Numbered from the stretch's first letter, positions 16,567-25,405 are shown. The stretch is DNA of 64,000 nucleotides from Parapedobacter pyrenivorans (GCF_014636865.1 NZ_BMER01000007.1:130921-194920); one strand, 5' to 3'. Numbers and translations: made by a program. Notes: generated from the letters alone by a model not told the origin.

Positions 16567-19143
16567 ATGAATTTAAGTAAAAAACAAGCGGTCTTTGAAA
16601 GTGAAGTAGTTACTCGTTTCGAATTATTCAATAGCCTGTTCATGACGCTGCCGTTTTATCAGGTGAAGCATACCGGTACATTACTGCCTTTTTTTACAAC
16701 ACATTGCGAGCATGGCGTTGCTGATAAAATGGATCCGGAGGCTATTATTGAGAGTTTTTTTGGCCAATATGAACAATATGTGCGCGAGTCGGACCGGATA
16801 GATCTATTGTTTAGGATCATTCAATATATCGAGCGGCAGGTAGTGCTCTTTGACGCAGTGGAAGATGCCGCCTTCCGCAAAACAGGCCGCTCCGATGAAG
16901 CAGGACTGCTCGATTCGGTTTTTAAACAAACGGAAAACAATAAAGAGCTTCGAAGCAAACTGGTAGAAAAGCTTAATGATTTTTCATTGCGACTGGTTTT
17001 GACAGCCCATCCTACGCAATTCTATCCCGGACCTGTTTTGGCAATCATTACCGATTTGATTGAAGCGCTGAAGACAAACGATATCCACAATATTCATCTT
17101 TTGCTGCAACAGTTGGGTAAAACGCCGTTCATGAAAAAGAATAAGCCGACGCCGGTGGATGAGGCTGTTAGTTTGGCTTGGTTTCTTGAGAAAGTATTTT
17201 ATCCAGTGGCTTCGGGTATTCAATCCAAGATTGAAGACGAATTCGATCTTCCCGCCGATGAAAACAGGCAGTTGGTAGAGCTTGGTTTTTGGCCTGGTGG
17301 CGATCGCGATGGTAACCCAAATGTGACGGTTGAAAGCACCAAGCGTGTGGCGCTACTGTTACGCGCTGTTCTCTTTCGCTGCTATTACCGGGATTTCAGG
17401 ATACTCAAACGGCGGATCACCTTCAAAGGTGTTGAGAAATATATGGACGTGCTGCAGGACCGATTTTACGAGAATAGCTTTAACCCGTCGGAAAATCCCG
17501 AAAATGAAAAGCCGGTGATCGTCCACAATCTCAAAGAAATTAAACGGGTACTGACCGACTATCACGATGGGTTATTTGTGGAGCTGGTGGATGATTTGCT
17601 TCGCAAGGTAAAAACCTTTGGGTGTTTCTTTGCTACGCTTGATATCCGGCAGGATAGCAGCATCATCCGGCAGACCCATGCCTACCTGCGGAAGGCCTAT
17701 GCTGAACGCATAACGATACCGGATAATTTCGAGCAATTGGACGAAGTAGGTAAGCAACAGGCACTGAAATTTGAAGAACACGATTTGGCACCAGGAAAAG
17801 ATGCTTCTGCGTTGGTAGCCGATACGCTACAGGTTATCCGGCTGATCAGCGGCATTCAGCAATCAGGCGGCGAACGGGCGGCCCAGCGGTTTATCATCAG
17901 CAATTGCCAACAGGCCTACGACATCTTGGAGCTGATGGAGCTTTTCCTGTGGAGTGGGTGGAAAACAGAGTCGCTGCATATCGATTTTGTGCCTTTGTTT
18001 GAAACCGTTGATGACCTTAAGCGTGCGGCAGCAGTGATGGACAGGTTATACACGCATCCCCAATACCAGGCGCACCTCAAACGCCGCGGCAATAAGCAAA
18101 CGGTTATGCTTGGTTTTTCTGACAGTACGAAAGACGGAGGATACCTGATGGCGAATTGGTCGATTTATAAGGCCAAAATAGAACTTACGGCTATAGCACG
18201 CCAGTACGATGTTGATTTGGTGTTTTTCGATGGGCGCGGCGGTCCACCGGCGCGCGGTGGTGGGAAGACACAGCGCTTTTATGCATCCATGGGCAAAGAA
18301 ATCGCCAATGATCATATCCAGCTAACGATACAGGGGCAAACCATCAGCAGCCAATACGGCTCGCTGGATACTGCGCATTATAACATTGAACAGTTGCTTC
18401 ACGCGGGGCTTACCTCGCATATTGAGCAAAGAAACGGGGATACCTTGTCGACCGACAAAAAGGAGTTGATCGAATACATGGCCCAAATCAGCCACGGACG
18501 ATTTTTGGAGTTGCGGCATAATCCACTGTTTCTCAAATATCTCGAGCATTTCAGTCCGCTCAAATTCTTGTCACAGATCAATATTAGCAGCCGGCCGGTC
18601 AAACGGAATGCGGATAGGGAATTGCGTTTGGAAGATTTGCGGGCAATTAGTTTTGTCACATCCTGGAGCCAGTTAAAGCAGAATATACCCGGATTTTATG
18701 GCGTGGGTTCAGCACTTAAGCAGGCAGAGCAAGACGGGAAATGGGAGCAGGTGAAAGACCTCTATGAAACGTCGAGGATGTTCCAAACCATTATAGACAA
18801 TTGTATGATGTCGATGTCGAAATCGAATTTCGACCTGACTTCCCACATCCAGCACGACGAAACCTTTGGCGCGTTTTGGAAGGAAATGCGCGATGAGTAC
18901 GAGCGCACTACCGAGTACATATTGAAACTCAGCGGAAGCAAGGTGTTGATGGAAAACTATCCGGTGGAACGGGCGTCGATAGCACTACGGGAGAAAATCG
19001 TCTTGCCGCTGCTGATCATCCAGCATTATGCTATTAAAAAGTTGCAAAAAGGTAAGCTTAATGAAAAGGATCAAGAAGTGTTTTCTAAATTGATCACCCG
19101 AACCATCTACGGGGTCGTCAACGCAGGCCGGAATCTGGCCTGA
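16567..19143 (+). CDS. ppc: Phosphoenolpyruvate carboxylase
   Basis: An 858-residue enzyme that carboxylates PEP with bicarbonate to oxaloacetate, refilling the TCA cycle. The catalytic His motif LTAHPTQ lies near residue 147 and GGDRDGNPNVT near 244. GFSDSTKDGGYLMANW is near 518, and the bicarbonate/PEP loop FFDGRGGPPARGGGKT near 557. The length is slightly below that of the E. coli enzyme. The C-terminus ends in NAGRNLA, whereas most PEP carboxylases end in RNTG, a tail known to matter for activity; this may be a lineage variant. It appears to be transcribed alone. Confidence 0.95.
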   Translation: MNLSKKQAVFESEVVTRFELFNSLFMTLPFYQVKHTGTLLPFFTTHCEHGVADKMDPEAIIESFFGQYEQYVRESDRIDLLFRIIQYIERQVVLFDAVEDAAFRKTGRSDEAGLLDSVFKQTENNKELRSKLVEKLNDFSLRLVLTAHPTQFYPGPVLAIITDLIEALKTNDIHNIHLLLQQLGKTPFMKKNKPTPVDEAVSLAWFLEKVFYPVASGIQSKIEDEFDLPADENRQLVELGFWPGGDRDGNPNVTVESTKRVALLLRAVLFRCYYRDFRILKRRITFKGVEKYMDVLQDRFYENSFNPSENPENEKPVIVHNLKEIKRVLTDYHDGLFVELVDDLLRKVKTFGCFFATLDIRQDSSIIRQTHAYLRKAYAERITIPDNFEQLDEVGKQQALKFEEHDLAPGKDASALVADTLQVIRLISGIQQSGGERAAQRFIISNCQQAYDILELMELFLWSGWKTESLHIDFVPLFETVDDLKRAAAVMDRLYTHPQYQAHLKRRGNKQTVMLGFSDSTKDGGYLMANWSIYKAKIELTAIARQYDVDLVFFDGRGGPPARGGGKTQRFYASMGKEIANDHIQLTIQGQTISSQYGSLDTAHYNIEQLLHAGLTSHIEQRNGDTLSTDKKELIEYMAQISHGRFLELRHNPLFLKYLEHFSPLKFLSQINISSRPVKRNADRELRLEDLRAISFVTSWSQLKQNIPGFYGVGSALKQAEQDGKWEQVKDLYETSRMFQTIIDNCMMSMSKSNFDLTSHIQHDETFGAFWKEMRDEYERTTEYILKLSGSKVLMENYPVERASIALREKIVLPLLIIQHYAIKKLQKGKLNEKDQEVFSKLITRTIYGVVNAGRNLA

Positions 19144-19163
19144 TGGAATGCCCGATAAAATTG

Positions 19164-19194
19164 TTGATGGGAATGACATTTTTAGCTAAGTTTG
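19164..19194 (+). promoter_or_regulatory. Bacteroidota-type promoter for the DUF4142 gene
   Basis: TTG at 19164-19166 and TAAGTTTG at 19187-19194 are separated by 20 nt, matching the -33/-7 pattern of the Bacteroidota primary sigma factor. Transcription would begin near 19201. That makes the ATG at 19219 a better start than the one at 19204. Confidence 0.75.
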
Positions 19195-19218
19195 TTGCAT
19201 TAAATGATTAAATTCAAT

Positions 19219-19773
19219 ATGAAATTCCATACCATTTCTTTCGTTGCTGCTTTTAGTGCGGTTGCCTTGTTGGGATCCTGTAGCCGATCCGGCGAACCTG
19301 TTGGACGTAATAAACTCTACCTTAATGCAACGGATACGGATTCTGAAGCATTCACATTCCTGAAAACCGTACATGAAAAGGCGGTTTTTGAAACCGAATT
19401 GGCAAAATACGTTGCATCTACTTCAGCCTCGTCTGAAGCGAAGACATTGGCGGCTGACGTTGTAAAGACATACGATGCAATCATCCCCGAACTGGAAGAG
19501 CTGGCTGCTACGTTTCATGTCGTTTTACCAAGCCCGGGAATGCCAGCATTTGTTCTGCCGGACCAGTTTTTGGCCGATAGTCTGGCTAGTTTTGATAATG
19601 CGGCTTATGCTGGACACGTTCAACATGAGCAAGAAGCTATACGGGCACAGTTTGAGCGACTTAGCCGGAATACAATCAGCGAGTTGAGGGTATATGCGAA
19701 TGAAAAACTCCCTGCCGTGAAAACGCTTTTTGCCGCCGCGGGTGGTGAAGAAGACCATGGTGCCCACCATTGA
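19219..19773 (+). CDS. DUF4142 domain lipoprotein
   Basis: A 184-residue protein with a lipoprotein signal (MKFHTISFVAAFSAVALLGSC) and a four-helix mature domain of the DUF4142 type: FLKTVHEKAVFETELAKYVASTSAS, AKTLAADVVKTYDAIIPELEELA, then an EQEAIRAQFERLSR-type helix, ending in a His-rich tail (EEDHGAHH). The family is common in the periplasm of Bacteroidota and Proteobacteria, and its function is not known. An in-frame ATG five codons upstream (19204) is too close to the predicted transcription start. Confidence 0.75.
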   Translation: MKFHTISFVAAFSAVALLGSCSRSGEPVGRNKLYLNATDTDSEAFTFLKTVHEKAVFETELAKYVASTSASSEAKTLAADVVKTYDAIIPELEELAATFHVVLPSPGMPAFVLPDQFLADSLASFDNAAYAGHVQHEQEAIRAQFERLSRNTISELRVYANEKLPAVKTLFAAAGGEEDHGAHH

Positions 19774-19788
19774 TAACATTGTAATGCC

Positions 19789-20820
19789 ATGTCCAAAAAA
19801 AGCATAGTCACAGGTATTTTATCGTATGGTATGTCCGGAAGGGTATTCCATGCGCCGTTCATCAATCAGAAGACGCGGTTTGAACTGCGGGCCGTTGTTG
19901 AGCGACATGAGAAGCGTGCCAAGCAACGGTATCCCGACATCATCAGCTACGACTCCGTAGATGAGCTGTTGAATGACGATAGTATCGAACTGGTCATCGT
20001 TAATACGCCAAACAATACCCATGTGGACTATGCGATACGGGCATTGAGGGCTGGTAAGCATATTCTCGTTGAGAAACCTTTTGCCCCGAATAGTGCGGAA
20101 GCGAAGCACGTGTTCGACGTAGGAAAGGAAATGGGCAAACATGTCATGGTATTCCAAAATAGAAGATGGGACAGCGACTTCAAATTGCTCAAACAGGTGG
20201 TGGGGCGTGAGCTGTTGGGGGAGCCGATTGAGTTGCACGTCAGGTTCGATCGCTATCGTATGGAGAAAAGTCCCAAAACCTTTAAGGAGCAAAAAATTCC
20301 AGCAAGTGGTGTACTCTATGACCTCGGCCCTCACCTCCTTGATCAAGTAATCAGTTTGTTCGGTAAGCCCGAGAAGAGCATAAAGATCGTCTCCACCCAT
20401 CGACCGGGCTCTGAAGTGGATGATTTTTCAAGCTTGGTACTTACCTACCCAAAGGGGCTTACCGTATTTATCTATGCAAGTTTGCTGGTAGCTAATCCGC
20501 TTCCAGCTTACGTATTACACGGTACCAAAGGCTCCTTTCAAAAGGTAAGGGCGGATGTGCAGGAAGACCAATTGCAGGCAGGAATCTCACCAAAAGACCC
20601 AGAATACGGGATAGAGCCCATCGGAAAAGAAGGGTTGATTACACTCATGAAACCGAATGGCGATCGGGAAATGCGTTACCGCGAAGCCCTTAAGGGAGAC
20701 TACAATGATCTGTTCAATGCAGTGTATGCACAGATACGGAAAGAGGAGCCTTTTCCCGTGAAGCAGGAGGAAATCCTCTGGCAACTGGAAATCCTTGAGC
20801 AATCAGCGTTGAATGGGTGA
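19789..20820 (+). CDS. Gfo/Idh/MocA-family oxidoreductase
   Basis: A 343-residue NAD(P)-dependent sugar-type dehydrogenase. The N-terminal Rossmann domain opens with GILSYGMSGRVFHAPFI, continues with VIVNTPNNTHVDYAIRALRAGKHILVEKPF near 70-100 (the Lys of EKPF is the usual catalytic Lys), and is followed by a C-terminal alpha/beta domain. The VFHAPFI signature is typical of the YdgJ/YhhX branch. The substrate is unknown, probably an inositol- or sugar-like polyol. It starts 15 nt after the DUF4142 gene on the same strand. Confidence 0.85.
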   Translation: MSKKSIVTGILSYGMSGRVFHAPFINQKTRFELRAVVERHEKRAKQRYPDIISYDSVDELLNDDSIELVIVNTPNNTHVDYAIRALRAGKHILVEKPFAPNSAEAKHVFDVGKEMGKHVMVFQNRRWDSDFKLLKQVVGRELLGEPIELHVRFDRYRMEKSPKTFKEQKIPASGVLYDLGPHLLDQVISLFGKPEKSIKIVSTHRPGSEVDDFSSLVLTYPKGLTVFIYASLLVANPLPAYVLHGTKGSFQKVRADVQEDQLQAGISPKDPEYGIEPIGKEGLITLMKPNGDREMRYREALKGDYNDLFNAVYAQIRKEEPFPVKQEEILWQLEILEQSALNG

Positions 20821-20966
20821 TGATATTTAGTGTTTATTTAGTTATTCCCGTCGTTAAGCGTTAAGTCCGTTACCAATACGATGTTTGCTTATCGTGAATT
20901 AATACACGATTAACATAAAGGAAACTTTGCATTGTTATTATTGGCCGAGTAACTTAAGACGGCCGT

Positions 20967-23033
20967 ATGTTAACAGTTGTGAAGCGCAAATTCCCCCTTA
21001 TAAACCGAGAAATAAGCTGGTTGTATTTCAACGAGCGGGTGCTGCAGGAGGCCGCGGATAAGACCGTTCCTTTGATGGAGCGTCTTCGTTTTCTGGCTAT
21101 TTTTTCATCCAATCTGGATGAATTTTACCGGGTACGGGTGGCTACGCTCAACCGGCTGGTAGACATTAACAATAAGACCAAGACCATGCTTGGCTTCAAT
21201 CCGAAGAAACTCCTCAATGAAATAAAAAATATCGTGGTAAAGCTCGAAAAGCGCTTCGACTACCTTTATGAGCAGGAGATCATCAAAGAATTAGAAGCAC
21301 GAAAGATTTTTATCATCAACGAGCATCAGCTGAATGTTGCAAGAGGTGCTTATGTGCGTGGTTTTTTTAGGCAGCAGGTGTTGCCCACCCTTGTGCCCAT
21401 TATGCTGGAAGGCGATGACTCGGCTAAACCATTTCCAGAGCTCAAGGACAGGCACATCTATTTTATCGTGAAACTGACCTTCCGAAAGAAGGTCAAATAC
21501 GCCCTGATCGAAATCCCCACTTCCATTTTTTCAAGGTTTCTCATATTGCCTGAAAACAAAGAGCTGAAGTTTATCATTTTATTGGATGATATCATCCGGT
21601 ATTGCTTGGATGATCTGTTTTTCATTTTCGAGTACGATACGGTAGAAGCTTATAGCATACAGCTTACGCGTGATGCAGAATTGGATATCGATGCCAATGT
21701 AAGTGAAAAGTTTGTTGATGCGCTGATGCACAGCCTTCAGCGCCGGGATAAAGGGAGGCCTATGCGGCTGCTTTACGATAGTGATATTCCGTTGGACACA
21801 CTCAATTACCTCGTTTCTCGCATGCAGCTGGATCAGGAAGCACTCATCCCGGGTGGGCGATACCACAATTTCAAGGACTTCGTCGACTTCCCCAATGTCG
21901 GGGGGGAGCCGTTGGAATACCCACCCATGACCCAGCTAAGAGTCAATAATTTGGATTTGAGCCGGAGTATATTTAGCCAAATGGCACAGCGTGATTATTT
22001 GGTCAGCCTGCCATACCAATCGTTCGACTATATCGTCCATTTTCTTCGGGAGGCGGCTATAGACCCCAAAGTGAAGGAAATCAATATATGCCTATACCGT
22101 TTGGCGGAAAATTCCAGCGTTATCAATGCGTTGATCAATGCGGCACAAAACGGGAAAACGGTCAATTGCCTGCTCGAATTGAAGGCCCGTTTTGATGAGG
22201 AAGCAAATATCTACTGGCGCAATCGACTGGAAGAAGGCGGTGTCAATGTCAATATAGGTGTTGTGCAATATAAAGTCCATGCCAAGGTTTGCCTCGTTAC
22301 CCGGCGAGAGAAGCGGGGGCTGGTTTATTATGCCAACCTTGCAACGGGTAATTTCAATGAGAAGACGGCTAAGCACTACTGCGACCATAGCTTATTCACG
22401 ATTGATCCGTTAATAACTAAGGATTTAAAGCATCTTTTTAAAGGCTTGGAAAAGCAGGTGTTTTACAATGGTTATAAGTCCATTATCACCTCACCGTTGG
22501 GAACACGCCAGCGATTGTACCAGCTCATTGCAAATGAAATAGAAATGACCAGGTTGGGGAAGAAGGGATACCTAATCCTCAAAATGAATAGTCTTTCGGA
22601 TGAAGAGATGATTGAAAAACTCTATGAGGCTAATAATGCTGGAGTGACCATTCAGCTCATCATCCGCGGCATGTGTTGTCTCGTGCCGGGACAGGAGGGG
22701 TTCAGTGAGCGGATCACCGTTAGGAGTATCGTGGACCGGTACCTGGAGCACGCGCGGGTATGGATTTTTGGAAATGGTGGTGACGAATTGATGTACCTGT
22801 CGTCTGCCGATTTGATGACACGCAATATTGATCGCCGGGTGGAGGTTGCTTTCCCTATTCTCGATGCCCGTATCCGGAAGGAAATACGCGATATCATCGA
22901 CATCCAATTGCGGGATAATACCAAGGCCCGCGAAATCAATCAGTTGAATAATAATCGCTATATCGGCGCCAAGAGTAAAATCAGGCACCGTGCGCAGGAA
23001 GACATTTACAATTATCTTAAATATAAATCCTAA
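20967..23033 (+). CDS. ppk1: Polyphosphate kinase 1
   Basis: A 688-residue enzyme that reversibly builds inorganic polyphosphate from ATP at the membrane. The N-terminal domain starts NREISWLYFNERVLQEA near 15, with IFSSNLDEFYRVRVATL near 46. The catalytic core has ELKARFDEEANIYW near 403 and YKVHAKVCLV with the autophosphorylated His near 438. ATGNFNEKTAKHYCDHSLFT, near 454-473, includes the second conserved His. The C-terminal SSADLMTRNIDRRVEVAFPI is near 611. Length and motif order are normal. The Ppx/GppA gene starts 6 nt downstream. Confidence 0.96.
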   Translation: MLTVVKRKFPLINREISWLYFNERVLQEAADKTVPLMERLRFLAIFSSNLDEFYRVRVATLNRLVDINNKTKTMLGFNPKKLLNEIKNIVVKLEKRFDYLYEQEIIKELEARKIFIINEHQLNVARGAYVRGFFRQQVLPTLVPIMLEGDDSAKPFPELKDRHIYFIVKLTFRKKVKYALIEIPTSIFSRFLILPENKELKFIILLDDIIRYCLDDLFFIFEYDTVEAYSIQLTRDAELDIDANVSEKFVDALMHSLQRRDKGRPMRLLYDSDIPLDTLNYLVSRMQLDQEALIPGGRYHNFKDFVDFPNVGGEPLEYPPMTQLRVNNLDLSRSIFSQMAQRDYLVSLPYQSFDYIVHFLREAAIDPKVKEINICLYRLAENSSVINALINAAQNGKTVNCLLELKARFDEEANIYWRNRLEEGGVNVNIGVVQYKVHAKVCLVTRREKRGLVYYANLATGNFNEKTAKHYCDHSLFTIDPLITKDLKHLFKGLEKQVFYNGYKSIITSPLGTRQRLYQLIANEIEMTRLGKKGYLILKMNSLSDEEMIEKLYEANNAGVTIQLIIRGMCCLVPGQEGFSERITVRSIVDRYLEHARVWIFGNGGDELMYLSSADLMTRNIDRRVEVAFPILDARIRKEIRDIIDIQLRDNTKAREINQLNNNRYIGAKSKIRHRAQEDIYNYLKYKS

Positions 23034-23039
23034 TAGAAC

Positions 23040-23933
23040 GTGAGGTACGCAGCAATAGACATCGGATCAAACGCAGTAAGGCTCCTTATAGCCGACATCA
23101 TTCAGAACAACGATATCGTGTCGTTCAAAAAAAATACATTGGTGCGGGTGCCATTGCGTCTTGGCGACGATGCCTTTATCGATCGACGGATATCCGAATC
23201 CAAGGCCGTGGATTTGGTGAAGACAATGTTAGCCTTCCGCAACCTGATGGATGTATACAAGGTAAGTGAGTACATGGCCTGTGCCACATCTGCCATGCGT
23301 GAAGCCACGAATGGCGGGTCGTTGGTTGAAGATGTCAAGGCCGCAGGGATAGACCTTCAGATTATTGACGGTGCCGAAGAGGCAAGAATCGTATGTAGCA
23401 GCCATATCGAGCAACACGTTGCCAATAAAAAGGCTTACCTGTATATCGATGTTGGCGGAGGAAGCACAGAATTGTCCGTATTTGCCGATGGCACCTTGTT
23501 GGCGTCCACGTCGTTCAATATCGGCACCATCCGCATACTGGATAACCAAGATAAAGAGGAAACGTGGGATGAGATGAAAGCATGGGTGAAAATCCACACG
23601 CGCGAGTTTAAATCTGTCTATGGCATTGGCACGGGTGGCAATATCAATAAGTTGTCCCGGCTTGCCAACAATAAGGAAGATAAGCCCATTTCATTTGCTA
23701 AATTGAAGTCGTTGTACGAATACTTGAATTCCTTTTCGTTGAAGGATCGAATCAATGTGCTTGGGTTGAACAATGACCGTGCGGACGTAATTATACCCGC
23801 TTGTGAGATTTTCCTTACCTTGATGAAGCATGGTCATCTCCGGCAAATCATCGTTCCGCGCGTGGGTTTAGCGGATGGCCTTATCCAAACGTTGATCGAT
23901 AGGCACCTAGCGCCGACTTTGCGCGAAGCCTGA
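23040..23933 (+). CDS. ppx: Ppx/GppA-family exopolyphosphatase
   Basis: A 297-residue member of the ASKHA ATPase fold that removes phosphate from polyphosphate ends or from pppGpp. The phosphate-1 motif AAIDIGSNAVRLLIAD opens the protein. A catalytic-base region DGAEEARIV is near 114 and the phosphate-2 motif DVGGGSTELSVF near 137. It is the short form, without the C-terminal HD domain of E. coli Ppx. The start is GTG, 6 nt after the ppk1 stop, so polyphosphate making and breaking are encoded in one transcript. A small hairpin (AGCCCTG/CAGGGCT, 23951-23969) follows without a T-run. Confidence 0.92.
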   Translation: MRYAAIDIGSNAVRLLIADIIQNNDIVSFKKNTLVRVPLRLGDDAFIDRRISESKAVDLVKTMLAFRNLMDVYKVSEYMACATSAMREATNGGSLVEDVKAAGIDLQIIDGAEEARIVCSSHIEQHVANKKAYLYIDVGGGSTELSVFADGTLLASTSFNIGTIRILDNQDKEETWDEMKAWVKIHTREFKSVYGIGTGGNINKLSRLANNKEDKPISFAKLKSLYEYLNSFSLKDRINVLGLNNDRADVIIPACEIFLTLMKHGHLRQIIVPRVGLADGLIQTLIDRHLAPTLREA

Positions 23934-24015
23934 GTTCAGTTTTCACCTATAGCCCTGTCTTTCAGGGCTGGATGAGCGAACGATAAAAATTGTTTTATAT
24001 GCCGTTTCTGTAAAC

Positions 24016-24046
24016 TTGCATATCAATACAATTTTATCTAAGTTTG
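24016..24046 (+). promoter_or_regulatory. Bacteroidota-type promoter for tRNA-Leu
   Basis: TTG at 24016-24018 and TAAGTTTG at 24039-24046 are 20 nt apart, the same spacing and -7 sequence as the promoter at 19164-19194. The tRNA begins 16 nt after the -7 element. Confidence 0.8.
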
Positions 24047-24061
24047 CGCCTGTTAATCCCC

Positions 24062-24144
24062 GCGGAAGTGGCGAAATTGGTAGACGCACCATCTTGAGGG
24101 GGTGGCGCCTTACGGGCGTGGCAGTTCGAATCTGCTCTTCCGCA
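24062..24144 (+). tRNA. tRNA-Leu (anticodon GAG)
   Basis: An 83-nt class II tRNA with a long variable arm. Acceptor arms GCGGAAG and CTTCCGC pair perfectly. The D loop has AATTGGTAGAC, and the anticodon stem CCATC/GGTGG encloses loop TTGAGGG, giving anticodon GAG. The T arm contains GTTCGAATC. The discriminator is A; ACC follows, so a full CCA is not encoded. Its last 16 bases plus downstream sequence are repeated at 24324-24352. Confidence 0.95.
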
Positions 24145-24157
24145 CCGACGAAAAAAG
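24129..24157 (+). repeat. Direct repeat, copy 1: 3' end of tRNA-Leu (att-like)
   Basis: These 29 bases cover the end of the T arm and acceptor of tRNA-Leu plus 13 bases downstream. They recur without mismatch at 24324-24352, a period of 195 bp. Each copy is followed by a terminator hairpin with a CCTCTGC stem. Confidence 0.9.
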
Positions 24158-24181
24158 CCTCTGCTAAAGCAGGGGTTTTTT
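24151..24181. terminator. Terminator directly downstream of tRNA-Leu
   Basis: CCTCTGC and GCAGGGG (one G-T pair) form the stem around a TAAA loop, flanked by A6 on the left and T6 on the right. It can therefore work on either strand. Confidence 0.85.
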
Positions 24182-24234
24182 CATTTAAAAGGGTGCGCCA
24201 AGCTTGCTTGAGCGTGCCCTTTTAAATGAAAAAA
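24176..24234. repeat. Long inverted repeat (18-bp perfect arms)
   Basis: Arms at 24176-24193 and 24217-24234 are perfect complements (core CATTTAAAAGGG / CCCTTTTAAATG, with T6 and A6 at the outer ends). The 23-nt loop contains a further CGC/GCG pairing. It lies between the two tRNA-Leu 3' copies and shares the T-run of the terminator before it. Confidence 0.85.
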
Positions 24235-24323
24235 AATAAGCACGGAGTGCTAGGCTTTTTTCGTTGCAGCCACCCCTTTACAGATGGCTGCGGCCGTCGC
24301 GTGCGGGGTAGTGGGGCACAGCC

Positions 24324-24352
24324 AATCTGCTCTTCCGCACCGACGAAAAAAG
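24324..24352 (+). repeat. Direct repeat, copy 2: displaced tRNA-Leu 3' end
   Basis: An exact second copy of the 29 bases at 24129-24157. No cloverleaf can be drawn from the sequence upstream, so this is a tRNA tail fragment, not a gene. Confidence 0.9.
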
Positions 24353-24377
24353 ACCTCTGCGCATGCAGAGGTCTTTT
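24351..24377. terminator. Bidirectional terminator after the displaced tRNA-Leu end
   Basis: AGACCTCTGC and GCAGAGGTCT pair perfectly around GCAT, with A6 before and T4 after. On the minus strand it could end the HU transcript, on the plus strand the tRNA region. Confidence 0.8.
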
Positions 24378-24381
24378 ATTT

Positions 24382-24411
24382 CGGGTATGGATGCAACCGC
24401 ATCCATACCCG
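24382..24411. repeat. 13-bp perfect inverted repeat near the 3' end of the HU gene
   Basis: CGGGTATGGATGC and GCATCCATACCCG pair around AACC, 22 nt from the HU stop codon. It may protect the HU mRNA end or help terminate it together with the hairpin at 24351-24377. Confidence 0.7.
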
Positions 24412-24433
24412 TTTGCAAGAGATTTTGGGATTT

Positions 24434-24724
24434 TTATTTGGGTAACTTGGCCTTTTCCACTGTTTCACTCAGGGTTTTGCCCGGCTTGAATTTGGCCAGC
24501 TTTTTCGCTTTGATTTTAATGGTTTCCCCGGTTTGTGGATTACGGCCATTTCTGGCCGATCGTTGCGATACAGAGAACGTGCCGAAACCGACCAAGGTAA
24601 CCGATTCACCTTTTTTTAAGGAGGCTGTTACCGATCCGGTGAAACTGTTGAGTGCTTTTTCCGCTTGTCCTTTGCTGATACCAGATTCTTTGGCGATTTT
24701 TTCAATAAGATCTGCTTTTTTCAT
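24434..24724 (-). CDS. HU-family DNA-binding protein
   Basis: A 96-residue histone-like protein. It starts [25 protein letters not shown] (dimer helices), followed by [11 protein letters not shown] and the DNA-binding arm with [26 protein letters not shown]. The ATG at 24724 is the family's usual start; an open frame runs 16 codons further upstream but does not resemble HU. HU dimers bend and compact DNA. It is a single gene, on the strand opposite to tRNA-Leu. Its length is normal apart from a short charged tail (EKAKLPK). Confidence 0.95.
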   Translation of the reverse strand: MKKADLIEKIAKESGISKGQAEKALNSFTGSVTASLKKGESVTLVGFGTFSVSQRSARNGRNPQTGETIKIKAKKLAKFKPGKTLSETVEKAKLPK

Positions 24725-24886
24725 AACTGTTAGCGTTAATTGGTGGTGTAATTTTAGACAATAGTTACGCACAAATTTTATGCCGTATCTCTCACTTCTG
24801 CATTATTTTTCGGCTGCTGTCCTTGTTTCTTCGCGCATATTATTCATTCTACGATTTGCAAAACCGCGTGCTACAGACAACATCGG

Positions 24887-25291
24887 TCATGTCGCTTTGG
24901 GCGTAGGCGCAAGCGTGAGTAGAAACATGCTTTCTTCGATAGCCAACACGCTATGAGGTATCCCTTTGTGCAAGGCTACCATTTCCCCTTTTTCCAATTG
25001 TAGTGATTCGCCCCCAGTACCGAACCGCAACTTTCCCTGCAACACTTGTACACTAATCATGCCGTCGGCCGTATGCGTAGGAAGTTCCGCACCGGCGTGT
25101 AATGCAATCAGCACGATGCGTAGGTAATCGGATTTAAAGACGGTGATTGCATTCCGCGGTCCGTTCAGCCAGGCAGCCTCACTTTTGATCTGTTCCATAA
25201 AACGGGGTAGGTCGATGGCCACCAGTGGCGCGTTGACCATCCGTCCCCCTTCTGGGCGTTGCGGGGTAGACTCATTCATTTTTTCTTCCAT
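24887..25291 (-). CDS. Small cupin-domain protein
   Basis: A 134-residue single-domain cupin. The core shows RIVLIALHAGAELPTHTADGMISVQVLQGKL near 58-88 and LEKGEMVALHKGIPHSVLAIEESMFLLTLAP near 103-130, matching cupin motifs 1 and 2. Motif 1 has HT.A...Q rather than the full HxH...E set, so metal binding may be weak or altered. Motif 2 keeps the His of IPHSV. Such proteins are often dioxygenases, isomerases or sensors; no substrate can be named. The second in-frame ATG (residue 5) is also a possible start. Confidence 0.75.
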   Translation of the reverse strand: MEEKMNESTPQRPEGGRMVNAPLVAIDLPRFMEQIKSEAAWLNGPRNAITVFKSDYLRIVLIALHAGAELPTHTADGMISVQVLQGKLRFGTGGESLQLEKGEMVALHKGIPHSVLAIEESMFLLTLAPTPKAT

Positions 25292-25405
25292 AGTCTGGAG
25301 CTAAACAATAGGATAAGATAGGCATAATCGATAGCGTGCCTGTCTTCCCTAAAACAAATCATTCATCCAATATGTTTACATGACACAAACATTAAATGAT
25401 ATATT

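Noticed and set aside
19819-20400. 193-codon open frame opposite the Gfo/Idh gene
   Set aside because: Antisense to a well-supported oxidoreductase; its sequence has no recognisable domain.
24324-24352. A second tRNA-Leu gene
   Set aside because: Only the 3' tail is present; no D arm or anticodon arm can be formed from the sequence upstream.
24016-24489. Open frames running through tRNA-Leu and its hairpins
   Set aside because: They overlap a clear tRNA, terminators and inverted repeats, and their translations look like repeated low-complexity sequence.
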